Assembly (NCBI RefSeq): GCF_000002985.6
Contig: NC_003281.10
Span: forward strand, 7,130,001 to 7,194,000
Length of the DNA: 64,000 nucleotides
Direction: 5' to 3'
DNA from: Caenorhabditis elegans
Taxonomy: Eukaryota; Nematoda; Chromadorea; Rhabditida; Rhabditidae
This document shows, one piece after another, positions 47,530 to 59,625 of the stretch (positions are counted from its first letter, which is position 1; each line of letters begins with the position of its first letter). The position numbers were made by a program, and so were the translations under genes. The notes under the pieces were generated by a model. It ran no database searches and had not been told where the DNA came from. It saw only the letters and a program-made list of their open reading frames with translations.

Positions 47530-48853
47530 ATGAATGAATCTTCTACAAATATTCCACTGGCATGTATTACGGTTGTCTATTATTAATGGAATTTATGATA
47601 AATATTTGAATTTTCAGGCGTATGAGCTGTCGTTTCATCCAGTTTATAGAAATTTTCAAATATATCAGTTGATTATGCTTTTTTCTTCCTTATTTCCGTT
47701 AACTTACTTTATTTTATTCCAGCTTCTGAAATCCAGTTTTCATGGAAATCTCAAGGTATTTGAATTTATCTTCAATTATTTAAAATTTTCATTTTCTGAG
47801 TCTTCTTGTTGGTTATTTTGGAGCAATTCTCGTGTTCAGTGTGGTATTCCTTGTTGAAGCTGTAGGTTCCTATCAATTGACTTTAATTCCTTCTATCGTT
47901 TATAGTTTATCCAAGTGTTACTTCCATTCATATCAGAGCAAAAGTGCGACTTATTAATCCAACCTAAATACTACAAGCTTGGCAACCTTTTGGGATGTCT
48001 TCTTATGACAATTCCTACATTTTTCCCAATTTCAATAACTTTTGAACGACTAATTGCTACAAAAATGGCTGATGATTACGAAAAAACTCGTGTATTTTTG
48101 GGACCTATTCTTGCCATCTTTTTGGTACTACTAGATTTATTTCTCATTTTACTCATCTACAAGGAAGCAATTGTCACAGGAGGTTCAATATCGTTTGTAT
48201 TCATTCCGGCATCAATAGCTTCAAAAGTTGCAAAAATTGAAAAATTGTGAAAAAAATTTTTTTTCAGATGTACATGTTTTTTATTATGATGCTGATTTTA
48301 AATTCGTTCAATTTTTTCTTCAGCTTCTTGTTGCTTCGAAGAAACGCACAATTGAAAAAGTTGAAATTTTTTTTTTTTCATAACATTTAGAATTTTTTTT
48401 TTTTCATAACATTTAGAAGTCCAATTCAACACTAGCTGCAAAATTCCAATTGGAAGAAGTTTATTCTTCGACTAAATTTTCCATTTCGGTTATATTCGTG
48501 CATGTAACATTTTTTGGGAGTTACACGACTATCACTATTTTGTTAAGATATTTCGGAAGTTATTTTTTCAGTGATCCAATAGATTTAGGGGCAGTCCGCG
48601 GAGCTTTCATGACGGTATTTCATTTAATTACAGCTTATAGAAGTTCAACTTGTTCCAGATGATTTCATCGTACAATTTTGCAGTTGGAGTAGCATCAGTA
48701 TACTTTAACTACATATATCGAATAAAGAAAATTATCGAGATCAAAGGAAATATCAGAATAGTGGCAACTGGCCAGGCAGGTGCTATTAACTACGACAAGG
48801 CTATCTTCAATATTTGGAATTCTACTTCTTCAACAAATAATACCAGTTATTGA
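47530..48853 (+). pseudogene. Third seven-transmembrane chemoreceptor, probably broken
   Basis: Exon-like blocks at 47530-47571, 47618-47755, ~47801-47861, 47906-48226, 48269-~48361, ~48418-48613 and 48659-48853 align along the whole length with the duplicated receptor (SITFERLIATKMADDYEKT, STLAAKFQLEEVY, ATGQAGAINY...IWNST). Two junctions fail. Entry into block 3 has the AG shifted two bases (CTGAG instead of a CAG just before the codon). The step from block 5 to 6 is out of frame next to a tandem 26-base duplication of the poly-T acceptor (TTTTTCATAACATTTAG twice). It may be a recent pseudogene in this strain, or my splice model misses a non-standard site. Confidence 0.6.
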
Positions 48854-49029
48854 TAAATTCTCGAAGCAAGCATTTTAAACGTAGCTGAGCCTTCGATCTG
48901 AACAAACTCCCAGCCAGAGCATACTTAACTATATTATCGACTAAACGTTTTTCGGTCTACGCCATTTTCAGTGTGTAACGCAAATAAATTCTTTTGAACA
49001 ATGTATTCTTTCGAATAACAAGTAACAAC

Positions 49030-49579
<550 letters not shown>

Positions 49580-50251
49580 TATCCAAGACTAAAATTGAAT
49601 TCCTTGATTAAATATTTTACTAACTATGGCAATGAGGACAACGGAGAAAAAAAAATTTATGATAAGCCGAGTAAAAATTATATATAATTAATAAAATACG
49701 TCTTGTAAAATTTATTCTCATTGATTTTTAAAGAAATTCTCAACATTTCACCATAAAAACGTTTTAAAAATCGAAAAAGAAAATCGAAAAATACGATTTA
49801 CACAGAAAATGTTTTGGCTGCGTATCATTTCCATGGAAAAAGTCGCTACGCAGCCAATGGTCTCACCACGATTTTCCATTTTCTCTTGTTTCGCCCCGCC
49901 GACGATAATAGGATGCTGGTTTTTTCGATTTTTTCACGATTTTTACAGGAATTTCTTGTTAAAATTTCGTCTAAAAACACCAAATTAAATTGGTTAAACT
50001 ATTTTACACTGAAAAATCACACTATATGGGTGTTTTCACGTCTCACATATTGATTTTTGAGAGATCTTCTTTCAAGGCCAAATTGGGCATCAATTCGATA
50101 AATTTCCAAAGTTTTTTACCTATATATGCGGCAAATTTGTGATTTTTTATTTAATTTGTACCAATAGGATATATGTTCGCTAGTTTATTTCTCGTAACTT
50201 AATCGCAACTCTAATCGTATTCCTAAACTAATTATTTTGTATAATTTCAGG
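49580..50251. promoter_or_regulatory. Bidirectional promoter of rps-14 and rpl-36
   Basis: A 28-base element at 49844-49871 (core CGCAGCCAATGGTCTC) matches 26 of 28 bases of the reverse strand at 59910-59937 upstream of rps-21. Its start pairs with TTGGCTGCGTA at 49814-49824 as an 11-base inverted repeat. The rest is AT-rich; a TTTCAG acceptor lies just before the rpl-36 ATG. Confidence 0.6.
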
Positions 50252-50616
50252 ATGAGCGGACCAGGAATTGAAGGTTTGGCCGTCGGTCTCAACAAGGGAC
50301 ATGCTGCTACCCAACTTCCAGTTAAGCAGCGTCAAAACAGACACAAGGGAGTCGCCTCCAAGAAGACCAAGGTTTGTTATTATCCAATTTTTCGGATTAA
50401 AATATTTATTAAAGTTTTTAGATCGTCCGAGAGCTCGTTCGTGAGATCACCGGATTCGCTCCATACGAGCGTCGCGTTCTGGAAATGCTTCGTATCTCCA
50501 AGGACAAGCGCGCCCTCAAGTTCTTGAAGAGACGCATCGGAACCCACCGTCGTGCTAAGGGAAAGAGAGAGGAACTCCAAAACGTCATCATCGCTCAACG
50601 CAAAGCCCACAAATAA
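50252..50616 (+). CDS. rpl-36: 60S ribosomal protein L36 (eL36)
   Basis: Exons 50252-50371 and 50422-50616 give 104 aa, normal for eL36. Family motifs [43 protein letters not shown] and [18 protein letters not shown] are intact. It is the first gene of a plus-strand series: 145 bases separate its stop from the acyl carrier protein ATG, with a TTTTAG acceptor at 50751 between them, which suggests a trans-spliced operon. Confidence 0.98.
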
Positions 50617-50761
50617 TTTTGTTGCTGTTGATAAATTGTTGTTATCCAAAATCTCGTTTTTTCTTGTTCTGACTTTGAAAGAATGCGTGGATTCGCCTCA
50701 ATTACTTGAGGATAGATAGTTATGGATTATGAAAGAACCTCATTCTTTTAGAAGGGTTAAA

Positions 50762-51779
50762 ATGTTTGGTCGTCAAGTTGGACGCGTCGTTTTCAGAACT
50801 GCCTCGGTGGTAGTTCAACGGAGATCTGTGTCAGCTTCGGTGCCGCAAATGGTCAAGCTCGTGGCTCCATCTGTAAATTTCATTCAAACTAGGTAACATT
50901 CTTCAGGAAATTTTGTGGTGCTAAAAATCAAGGCAAATGCTTATTTGTAGAAGAAGGTTTTTTGAGGAAAATAAGTGAAAAAGAGAACTACCTTTTAAAT
51001 CAAACTGAGTAACGATAAAACAATTTCCACATTAAAGTTTTGATTTTTGGAGTTCAGACATACTCTTTAGAAAAAAAGGTCGGTATTTTCAGGGGAAGCA
51101 AAATTGAAGTCTTCGGACCATTCGACCCCCCAAAGCAACTCACATTCAAACAGGTAGCTGAAACAAACGGAAGACTTTTTCAGGCCGTATATTTTCAGGT
51201 TGAAGATCGTGTTTTGAAAGCAGTTCGCTCATGGGATCGTTTCCCAGCAGACAAGGAGTCACTTTTGAAGCTTGATGCTGATTTGAGCAAAGATTTTGGA
51301 TTTGATTCTCTGGATCAGGTAATTTCAATTTCAAAATGACATTAAAACATCTGCTTTACCGGCATATGGAAAGTGACATTTTCAGCTCGGTCCGAAATGG
51401 AGAATTATTCCGTACCAGAAATATAGATTTATTTGTGCTTTTTGAAGTCAACTTGGCTTTAAATTAAAATTTTTGAAAAGTGGAAAATAAAGTTATCATC
51501 AGAATGTACAAATATTTCTATTTTAGTTTCTGAAAAAAATATCGACGATGAGAAAATGGGTATTGTAAAATGTGTCGCACATCTCCTCCTCACGTTAAAT
51601 TTAAATTACAAAGTAAATTTTTTTTTTTTTAATTGAAAATTGTTTTGTTTCAGGTCGAAATTGTGATGGCACTGGAAGACGAATTCGGATTCGAGATCCC
51701 ACTTCAGGATTCCGATAAGTTCAAGACCATTCGCGATGCATTCAAGTACATTTGCGAGCGTGAGGATGTATACGAGTAG
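50762..51779 (+). CDS. Mitochondrial acyl carrier protein (NDUFAB1 homologue)
   Basis: Exons 50762-50892, 51093-51153, 51199-51318 and 51654-51779 give 145 aa. An Arg/Val-rich presequence (MFGRQVGRVVFRTASVVVQ) targets mitochondria. The ACP domain has VEDRVLKAVRSWDRFPADK, the phosphopantetheine site GFDSLD (Ser), and VEIVMALEDEFGFEIP. It carries acyl chains for mitochondrial fatty-acid and lipoate synthesis and is a complex I and Fe-S assembly partner. The second intron is 45 nt, a multiple of three without stops, and has an extra acceptor 15 nt upstream (51183), so VAETNGRLFQAVYFQ or AVYFQ could be included. Confidence 0.93.
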
Positions 51780-52305
51780 ATAAATGACAGGATTCAACAA
51801 TTTTTTTTTGTATTTTTGTGTGTAACTAAACATTTCAATTTTATCCATTTTTGTCCCATTTGTCGTCATTTCACAAACCCTTTACTAGGAGAATTTTACG
51901 CCGATAAATTAGTTGATTTCTTTCATAATGCTCATCTATTTCCTGAGGAAATTTCCTCAGGACACCCCATGACTGGTAGCAAATTCGCTCCAATGTATTG
52001 CGTTCTGCTGCGTCTACACAAAGTGGACGCTCGATAGGAATTGCGTTGTGCAGATGATCAGGTCAATGAAAAATCATGTGTTTCTTTTTTTGTAACCAGC
52101 ATTACAACGAATTTCGTTAAAAAATATTCTCTTCGTTTCTTAGATTCTATAAGTCATTATTTTCAGAATTTCTCCATTTTTCCGGTGCAATTTCTAGGTT
52201 AGTAAAAACAATTGCAGCGTAGAAATATAGTTTTTAATTCAGATATTCACCAATCAATAATCAAGTCACACATACCAAGAAGTTAGTTTAAACAAGAGTC
52301 CAAAA
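51780..52305. other. ACP/epg-4 spacer
   Basis: ACP 3' UTR and epg-4 5' flank. TTTTTAATTCAG ending at 52242 is the best SL-type acceptor before the epg-4 ATG. No gene seen. Confidence 0.4.
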
Positions 52306-53816
52306 ATGGTCAAATTTCAAATAATAGCTCGAGATTTTTACCATGGATTTATTGATTCATTTAAAGGAATCACTGTGAGTATTTAAAACTTTAAAAAGTT
52401 TTTATTTATGGGATTATTCAAGTAATGTAGCGAAATGTATTTAAATACATGTTTTTTATGTATTTTAATACAGTTGTGACGTAATTTTTCTACACTTTTT
52501 AATTTTCCGACACTACTTGAATAACCCCATTAGTAACGAATAGTTTAAATATTCTTGATTTCAGTTTGTTCGGCGTATTCGTGAAGAAGAAGCGAAAGAA
52601 GTAAAAGTAGAACCACCGAAGCCAGTTGAACGAACAGTTTTAATGATGAGACGAGAAAAACAAGGAATTTTCAAAAGACCTCCTGAACCACCGAAGAAGA
52701 AAGATAGCTTTTTGAAAAAGTATTTTATACTTACATGTTAAAAACTGAATAAATTTTATTTCAGACTCTGGCAAATCTATGCTATGAATATCGGTTTCTT
52801 GGTTCTGTGGCAGGTCTGTATATTGATTCTTGGTCTATTCTTCAGCTTTTTCGATCGAACTGATTTGGGTCACAATATCGGCTACATTCTGATTATTCCC
52901 ATCTTTTTTGCTTCTCGAATCATTCAGGCACTTTGGTTCTCAGATATTTCAGGAGCCTGTATGAGAGCTCTAAAATTGCCACCACCACCTGTCGTTCCTT
53001 TTAGGTTAGTTTATTTAATAATTATTTCAAAAAAATAAAACTAAAAAATTTCAGTTCTATGTTAGCGGGAACTCTCATTTCTGCGCTCCATCAAATTTTT
53101 TTCCTCATTCAAGGAATGCTTTCGCAATATCTTCCAATTCCTCTTATCACACCAGTTATCGTTTATCTTCATATGGCTCTACTTAACTCAATGTACTGGT
53201 AAGTTTTAAACATTTTTTTTACTAAAAATAAATCAAAGTTTCGATAAATTAAATTTTTGCCAATCAGTCAATTTAATGCTTTCTCAGCACCTCTCCAATG
53301 GAATGTATCAAAAATTGAAAATAGAAAAACAACAGAACCACCAATATCGCCAAAATTTCTAAAATAAGAATGGTAAAAAAGATTTAGCTGAAACTTTGAA
53401 AATCAAATAATATTAATAATATTTCAGTTTCGATTACTTCTTCGACGGTTACAACCTTTCATTCCTTCGACGCAAAGATATTTTCGAATCACACTGGCCG
53501 TACTTCCTTGGTTTTGGAACTCCCCTGGCACTTGCTTGCTCAATCAGCAGTAATATGTTTGTGAACAGTGTCATTTTTGCACTTCTCTTCCCATTTTTCA
53601 TCATCACCAGCTATCCGGTTCGAAATTAATTTTAAATTTAAAAATTGAAAATTTTGATAGTTTCAGGCAAATTGGAATAGAAAATACGAAGAGGAAATTC
53701 CGAAAATTGCATTCTGCCGTATTTCATACATGTTCACTGAACTTGTTGGAAAATTCGTCAAAAGCATTACACCAACCAATAATCCAACTGCTGCTCGAAA
53801 TAACGCTCAAAATTAG
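52306..53816 (+). CDS. epg-4: EI24/EPG-4 homologue, ER membrane autophagy protein
   Basis: Six exons (52306-52374, 52565-52719, 52765-53004, 53055-53198, 53428-53617, 53667-53816) give 315 aa. The N-terminus (ARDFYHGFIDSFKGIT) and the multi-span core (NIGFLVLWQVCILILGLFF, IGYILIIPIFFASRIIQALWFSDISGACM, TLISALHQIFFLIQGML, and FGTPLALACSISS) match the EI24 (PIG8) family. EPG-4 acts at the ER in progression of omegasomes to autophagosomes in worms. A proline-rich loop (KLPPPPVVPF) and a cytosolic tail follow. No signal peptide. Third gene in the rpl-36 series. Confidence 0.88.
52418..52530. repeat. Dispersed repeat copy in epg-4 intron 1
   Basis: Ordered words shared with 9520-9690: TTATTCAAGTAA, ATTTAAATACATG/ATTTTAATACA, TTGTGACGTAATTTT, CCGACA. 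The ends (ATTATTCAAGTA and TACTTGAATAA) are inverted repeats, so this copy looks like a small MITE. Confidence 0.6.
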
Positions 53817-54347
53817 ATGTAAAATATGTTCAAAAGGGTTCAAATTCTCGTGCCATTTATTTTTAACTTTTTTCGTTATCTTTTTCCCAAATGTGCCACT
53901 CAAAAATATGAGTATAATTTATGTCACTTCTAGTGCATCCTCAGTTCCAAAAACCTGATTTTCCTGTACATTTTGATATTTCTTGTACATATTCTTACAC
54001 TTGTGCTCATGCCCATTCACTCAGTTTTTGAATAAATTACGGCTAAATCAATTATTTTTTGCTACTGTGTTTTTGCAGGTTTTTTTTCCATCGCTATTTA
54101 CTTACCATTCTTTCATAATTTTGATATTACTGTGAATGTAATTGCAACAAATCTTTTTCTACGGGATCTGTGTTTCTACAAAGTGTGTAAGTGTAAACAC
54201 GCTCCAGTGCAAATGTTCTCTGCGTCTCTGAGTTACATAGAGTCTCTAGGTTTCGAAACAAAATATTGTGAATATTGACGTTTATTTAGTTTTTCTCAAA
54301 TTCTACCAATACATTTATTTTTATTTTGAATTTACAGGTGATCAACA
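53817..54347. other. epg-4 3' UTR and YJU2-like gene 5' flank
   Basis: AT-rich, with TTGAATAAATTA near 54030 as likely poly(A) region for epg-4. CTGCGTCTC at 54220-54228 lies 120 bases before the next ATG. A TTTACAG acceptor ends at 54337. Confidence 0.45.
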
Positions 54348-57300
54348 ATGACAGGAACCGAGAGAAAAGTTTTCCAGGTGAGGAAGATTCTAAAGTACTA
54401 TCCTACATGCTTTTTTGCTAGTTTAAATATGAAAAATTGCAGAAAAAACAGTTAAAAAAGAGTACCTTTGTTAATTTATTTCTAACTTCAGAAATACTAT
54501 CCACCGGATTTCGATCCATCAAAAATACCACGAGCAAAGGGACAGAAAAACAGGTTAGTTTTGTTTTTAATTTAGTTCTTCATTTATTTTTTTTCGTTTT
54601 ACAGACAATTCGTTCAACGTGTTATGACACCATTTAACATGCAATGCAATACATGCCATGAGTATATTTATAAAGGTAATTTGTGATTTTGTTCACTGAA
54701 GCAAAAAAAAACCATTAAAAAAATAAAATTTTAATCTCCAAAAAATCTTTATGTGTTATTCTAAATTTTCAGGTAAAAAGTTCAACATGAAGCGTGAAAC
54801 GGCTGAAGGAGAAACGTATCTCGGTTTGAAACTGTTCCGATTCTATTTCCGATGTCCTAATTGCCTCGCTGAAATTACTTTCAAGACTGATTTGGAAAAC
54901 TGTGATTATCAGAATGAGCATGGAGCAACAAGACTTTTTGAAGCTGTCAAAGTGAGTGTTTAGATAATTTTTATTTGAAAAAGCACAAAAAACTTTATTT
55001 GCAAATAAGTTATGTTGAGTTATACATTTTTAGTAGCTAACAGTCCATACGAGTGAGCTGAGGCATATCTGAATTATAAAAAATATTATGTTTTTGAGTA
55101 TTCCGACGTACCTGAGTAGTCAGCCTTTTCCACTTTGAAGTCATACTCTGAATTCTCCTAAAAATACAATTTATTTTGAAATCCATATACTTTGGAATCT
55201 TACCCTCTTAAAATCTAGGTGACTGCTATTTTCAACTTCGATTTCCATTGGCTTTTCTGGTTCCAAAAGATGCATAGGTTGATCTTCAGTCAGTTGAATA
55301 ATATTTGAATAAAATGTATTTAGATTAGGAATCGAAAATTTCCACATCTGATTTTGAACTTGACTGTACATAATCACTGGGCTCTAGAAATGCGATATAG
55401 ACCTTAATTGTCTGAATCTGTACTCACCGAGATTGAAAAAAATGTGTAGATACTTGTAGGTGGTGGACACCAAATGCCATTTAGTGGTGCAAAGTAATAG
55501 AAATTGGGAAGAGGCGTTGTCATGAGAATGATTATTTCAAGATGATCTCTGTCAAAAATAAAAGATGAAGGAAGTGACATAGAAACTAAGAATAATTGCA
55601 TTGGCTATGAAAGCTTGGCTAGGCAGCAGAAAAACTTCAATACTTGACGGTTTCAGGATTCAAAGAAAACCATAGAGATTTATTTATGAGAGTGTTTTTC
55701 GACAAAAAATCTTTGAAAATACTACGGTATGCCACGAGAAATCATTAGAAAGATGAGAAAAGGCTGTGGGTGTGTATAATTGAAGAGTTTGAGATGTTTC
55801 CTCGGCAACAAAGAGCTTATGAGAACAATGACAGGATATAGAAAAGGATTAGATTAAATATATGAGAAGGAGTGACTATGAAACATTTAGTTTGAAAATT
55901 CCAAAAAAAATTATGAGGTCATGATAAATCTAACCGTTGGAAAGAAAACAACTAGTTATAAAAGATAATTATATAATCAATATTTTTCACAAAAATTGAC
56001 CAAATTAGCTTTCATTTTAGTTAAAACCTTTGAAAAATGCTCAAAAATTGTCTGAAAGTAGTGACAAATGCCCGGAATTTTCCGAGAAGTTCCAACTTTT
56101 CATTTTTAATATTAAAAAATTATCTGGATCATCTAAAATTTGAAAGTTTTTGTCCAAAAATTCGAATAAAAGATATGCAACGTTTATAATTTAATTTTCA
56201 GCTTTACCAAGATCAACAAAAACAAGTGGATGAACAAGAAGCAGAAGATGCGAAGGATCCCATGAAAATGCTCGAAAAGAGAACAATGCAAAGTCGTCAA
56301 GAAATGGAAGAAATGGGAAATCTGGAAGATCTTCAAGAATCAAGCAGAACGAAAGAATGTATCGACACCATTGGTTTCTTGTCGTCAACTGATCCTCATA
56401 TCGCACAAGCTCAGAGAATTAAAATGATGGAGGACGAGGATGATCGAATGGCAAGGTATGTCAAGATATTAAAAGAAATTAGAAAAATCAAGAATTTTCA
56501 GAGAACTCATGGGAATCACTTCAGAAGGACGAATCGAGCGACGTATTAAGGATGATGAGGATAACTCAGATGGTGCAGATGAAGATGATAAAGATATTCC
56601 TGGTCCAAGCGCATCGGTTGTTCCATCTACTTCTTCCATGCTTAAACCAGCGATCCCGAAACTTGGAATGGATGATTCAGGGAATTCAAGAAAACGAAAT
56701 GAGCAGAGAGATCGATTCGCGGGAATAAAATTGATCAAAAAAGCGAAGGTATGAAAATAAGAAACGGATTCGATATTTTGTAGTTTATCGCAATATACAT
56801 CAATACTTTCTGATCTTTTTCAAGGCCGAGAAAACGAAAATTTTCGGTTTTCCGTTTTGCTAGAAAATCGTTTATCCAGAAATTATTTCAAAAATAGTGA
56901 AATTTCTGATGAGGTAGGGTATCAGAAAAGTAATCCATTTTGAGCAGAAAAAAAGTGTAGAAGCAGCCCACACGTCAGGGAGTCCATTTAAATTTTGTAT
57001 CCACTGGATACATCACTCAAATTTTTTTATTGGCGTAGGCGCATGTTCTTTGAAATTTCTGTTTTTATTTTCACTACAATATTTTTTAAAACAAATTTTG
57101 CAGTTGTTAAAAATTATGTCTTCGAAACTTGACTAATTATTTTTTTTAGTACCCGACCGCGATATTTTGTGATTTTTGCGCAAGAAATACGGCATCCCGT
57201 CTCAACACGCATTTCTTTGTAAAATACGAACAGGTGTGCACCTTTAAGGAGTACTGTAATGTCAAACTTTCGATGCTGCGGAATTTTCATCTACTTTTCA

Positions 57301-57795
57301 GTTTTTTTTCAATTTGGTAAACTTTGTGTGGTTTAAATTGTTTTATTTAGTTGTTTAAATAATAATAATAATAATTTATTACGCTCGCTGGGAGACGTGA
57401 AGGAATACAGAATACAAAAGAATAAATAAGTATAATTTTAACGAAAAACTACTGCGAAATCATTGAATCAAAGCTATGAAATCACAGTATTCTTTAAAGG
57501 CACACACCCGTTTGTATTTTATAAATATTGTCGTGTCGAGACCGGGGACCGTCTTTTGTAGCAAATTTACGTGTCTGATTGTGAATAATATGGGAACATG
57601 AAAAAAAATTCAAATCTGCAGAGCATTAATAAAATTTGACCTAGTTACATAATTTATTATTTTCAGCCATCTGAACCTTCTACATCTTCTACTGCTTCAT
57701 CTACATCGTCGGCTCCTCCTCCGCTACCATCTTCAGCTGCTTCATCGGGACTTTCACTTCTCGCAGATTACGGATCTGGTTCTGACTCTGATTAA
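54348..57795 (+). CDS. YJU2/CCDC94-like pre-mRNA splicing factor
   Basis: Seven exons (54348-54377, 54492-54553, 54605-54675, 54773-54951, 56202-56455, 56502-56748, 57667-57795) give 323 aa. The N-terminal half is typical YJU2: [65 protein letters not shown] and [13 protein letters not shown]. The zinc pair is CNTC...CPNC. YJU2 joins the Prp19/NTC complex and acts at the branching step. The C-terminal half is charged coiled coil, then Ser/Pro-rich with the ending GSGSDSD. Intron 4 (1.25 kb) contains a nested antisense gene and intron 6 (0.9 kb) contains a dispersed palindrome. Confidence 0.95.
55037..55580 (-). CDS. Small unknown protein nested in the YJU2-like gene
   Basis: Four exons (55428-55580, 55204-55383, 55112-55157, 55037-55068) join in phase with good GTGAGT/GTAAGA/GTACGT donors and TTTAG/TCTAG/ATTCAG acceptors, giving 136 aa. 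A TTCTTAG acceptor five bases before the ATG suggests SL trans-splicing. The protein has mixed hydrophobic and acidic stretches ([38 protein letters not shown]) and no signal peptide or domain that I recognise. It lies wholly in intron 4 of the host gene on the opposite strand. Confidence 0.65.
57170..57590. repeat. Dispersed palindrome in YJU2-like gene intron 6
   Basis: Left part ~57175-57290 (CCCGTCTCAACACG...TTTAAGGAGTACTGTAAT) and right part ~57440-57580 (ACAGTATTCTTTAAAGG...GTCGTGTCGAGACCGGG) are imperfect inverted copies. This is the most complete member of the family also seen near 16900, 23100 and 47000. Confidence 0.7.
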
Positions 57796-57888
57796 CTCTT
57801 TTCTGTAGATAATTTTCATTCTTTCGAATTGAAACAAAAAATCAATTATAAATTTCATTCCAAAAAGTACACAAATTTTTTAATCATA

Positions 57889-58352
57889 TCAGGCTACCGC
57901 TGCTGCCACGAAAACAACCAATTTCTCATTTGGCGCCTGCACGAAACACAAATTCTGGGAAGATCTGTTGGGACCAGGATCCGTGTCAGCTGTCGTCCTA
58001 CTGTAGTTGATCGTGTTCACTAACCAAATGGCATTACGGTAGCCCGAAACTTGATCTTGAACTGATTTATTGATGTCATCAACAGTTCGATATTGTTGCA
58101 AAGCTGATTGGACCATTGCAAAAAGTGTTGGATCTGGACAAATCCATACTGAAAAAACTTGGAAAAGATTTTTTGGAAAGTAAAGTTAACTTCGATATTC
58201 TAACAGATTCTACAATATCTTACGTACCGACCTATTAAATTTATAATCTGTTGATCATAACTTGCTTTGACAGTAACACCCATTGGAGCAGTTGAACCGA
58301 TTCGCAATAAAGAAAGAAAACAAAGAGCAATTATAATAAATCCCGCTTTCAT
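57889..58352 (-). CDS. Small secreted protein of unknown function
   Basis: Two exons (58232-58352, 57889-58148) give 126 aa. The first ~22 residues (MKAGFIIIALCFLSLLRIGSTA) are a clear signal peptide. The mature part (ICPDPTLFAMVQSALQQY, VDDINKSVQDQVSGYRNAIW) is helical with three cysteines and a C-terminal hydrophobic stretch (EKLVVFVAAAVA). I do not recognise the family; the mature protein may be nematode-specific. The downstream donor GTAAGA is closer to consensus, but GTCGGT keeps the frame. Confidence 0.75.
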
Positions 58353-58681
58353 AATGATGAACCAAATTGTTAACACCGATAAAACTGTAAAAAAGGAGCT
58401 GACAACTCGGTGGAAAAAGTTATTAGTTTCGAAAAGAAAGGGAAAATGGAGTCTCGGTGGCGAAAGGTTATCAGTCATCATAAGAAGTTCGAGATCAGTT
58501 GATAAGGAAATTATCAAGTCACTTTTTTTCAGGCAAGCTGTCAACATTATTCTTTGAAAACAGATGTCGGTGTCGGCAAAGAATTTTTTCTGAAATTTCT
58601 CATGGGTTCTATACCAATAATCGAATCATTTTTCTTTTTAAGAATGGGATTGCATATTTTCTCAGAATTCCAGATTTTGTG

Positions 58682-58951
58682 ATGAAAGCGCTTTTGGTGA
58701 GTGAATTTTGATTCATATTTTCGATACGGAGTTTTATTCAGTTGATTCTACTTGTGTCCAGCGTGGTATGCGATGCACCCATGAAATCTCCGATGTGCTT
58801 GTGTGCTCCCGGCCAAATTTGCACTAAGGGAACATGCCATGATTACTTGATTCCGAATCGTGCGCGTCGATCGACCGGATGCGACAAAAGATGTCCAATC
58901 AATACCTATTGCGACAGCGGAAGTTGCATGAGTTCCTCATACTTTGGATAA
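58682..58951 (+). CDS. Small secreted Cys-rich peptide precursor with two modules
   Basis: Exons 58682-58696 and 58742-58951 give 74 aa. A signal peptide (MKALLLILLVSSVVCDA) precedes two similar Cys modules, CLCAPGQICTKGTC and CDKRCPINTYCDSGSC, sharing C-x-P-x4-C-x2-G-x-C. Between them is a basic site (NRARRSTG) suitable for furin/kex-type cleavage, which would release two short disulfide peptides. It could be an antimicrobial or signalling peptide; no family assigned. The start was chosen for the signal peptide split by the intron. Confidence 0.8.
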
Positions 58952-59210
58952 TTATTTGTCTTTGCGATAAATTGTTCTTATATTTAAAATAGTGTTTAAA
59001 AATCGCATATTTTCCAAAAGTTTCACAACTGAATTTTTAAACCAGGTGCTATTTTTTCACTTAATCTGGAAGATTTTTGAAAAAAAAGAAAGTTAGATTT
59101 TTTCCAATGAGCAATAATTTGCTCGTTCGTATCTGACGTCTCCCAATTTTTCATTAGATGTTGAAGAACACTATTTTTTGGAAACAATAACAAATTTATG
59201 AGAAAGTTAC

Positions 59211-59625
<415 letters not shown>

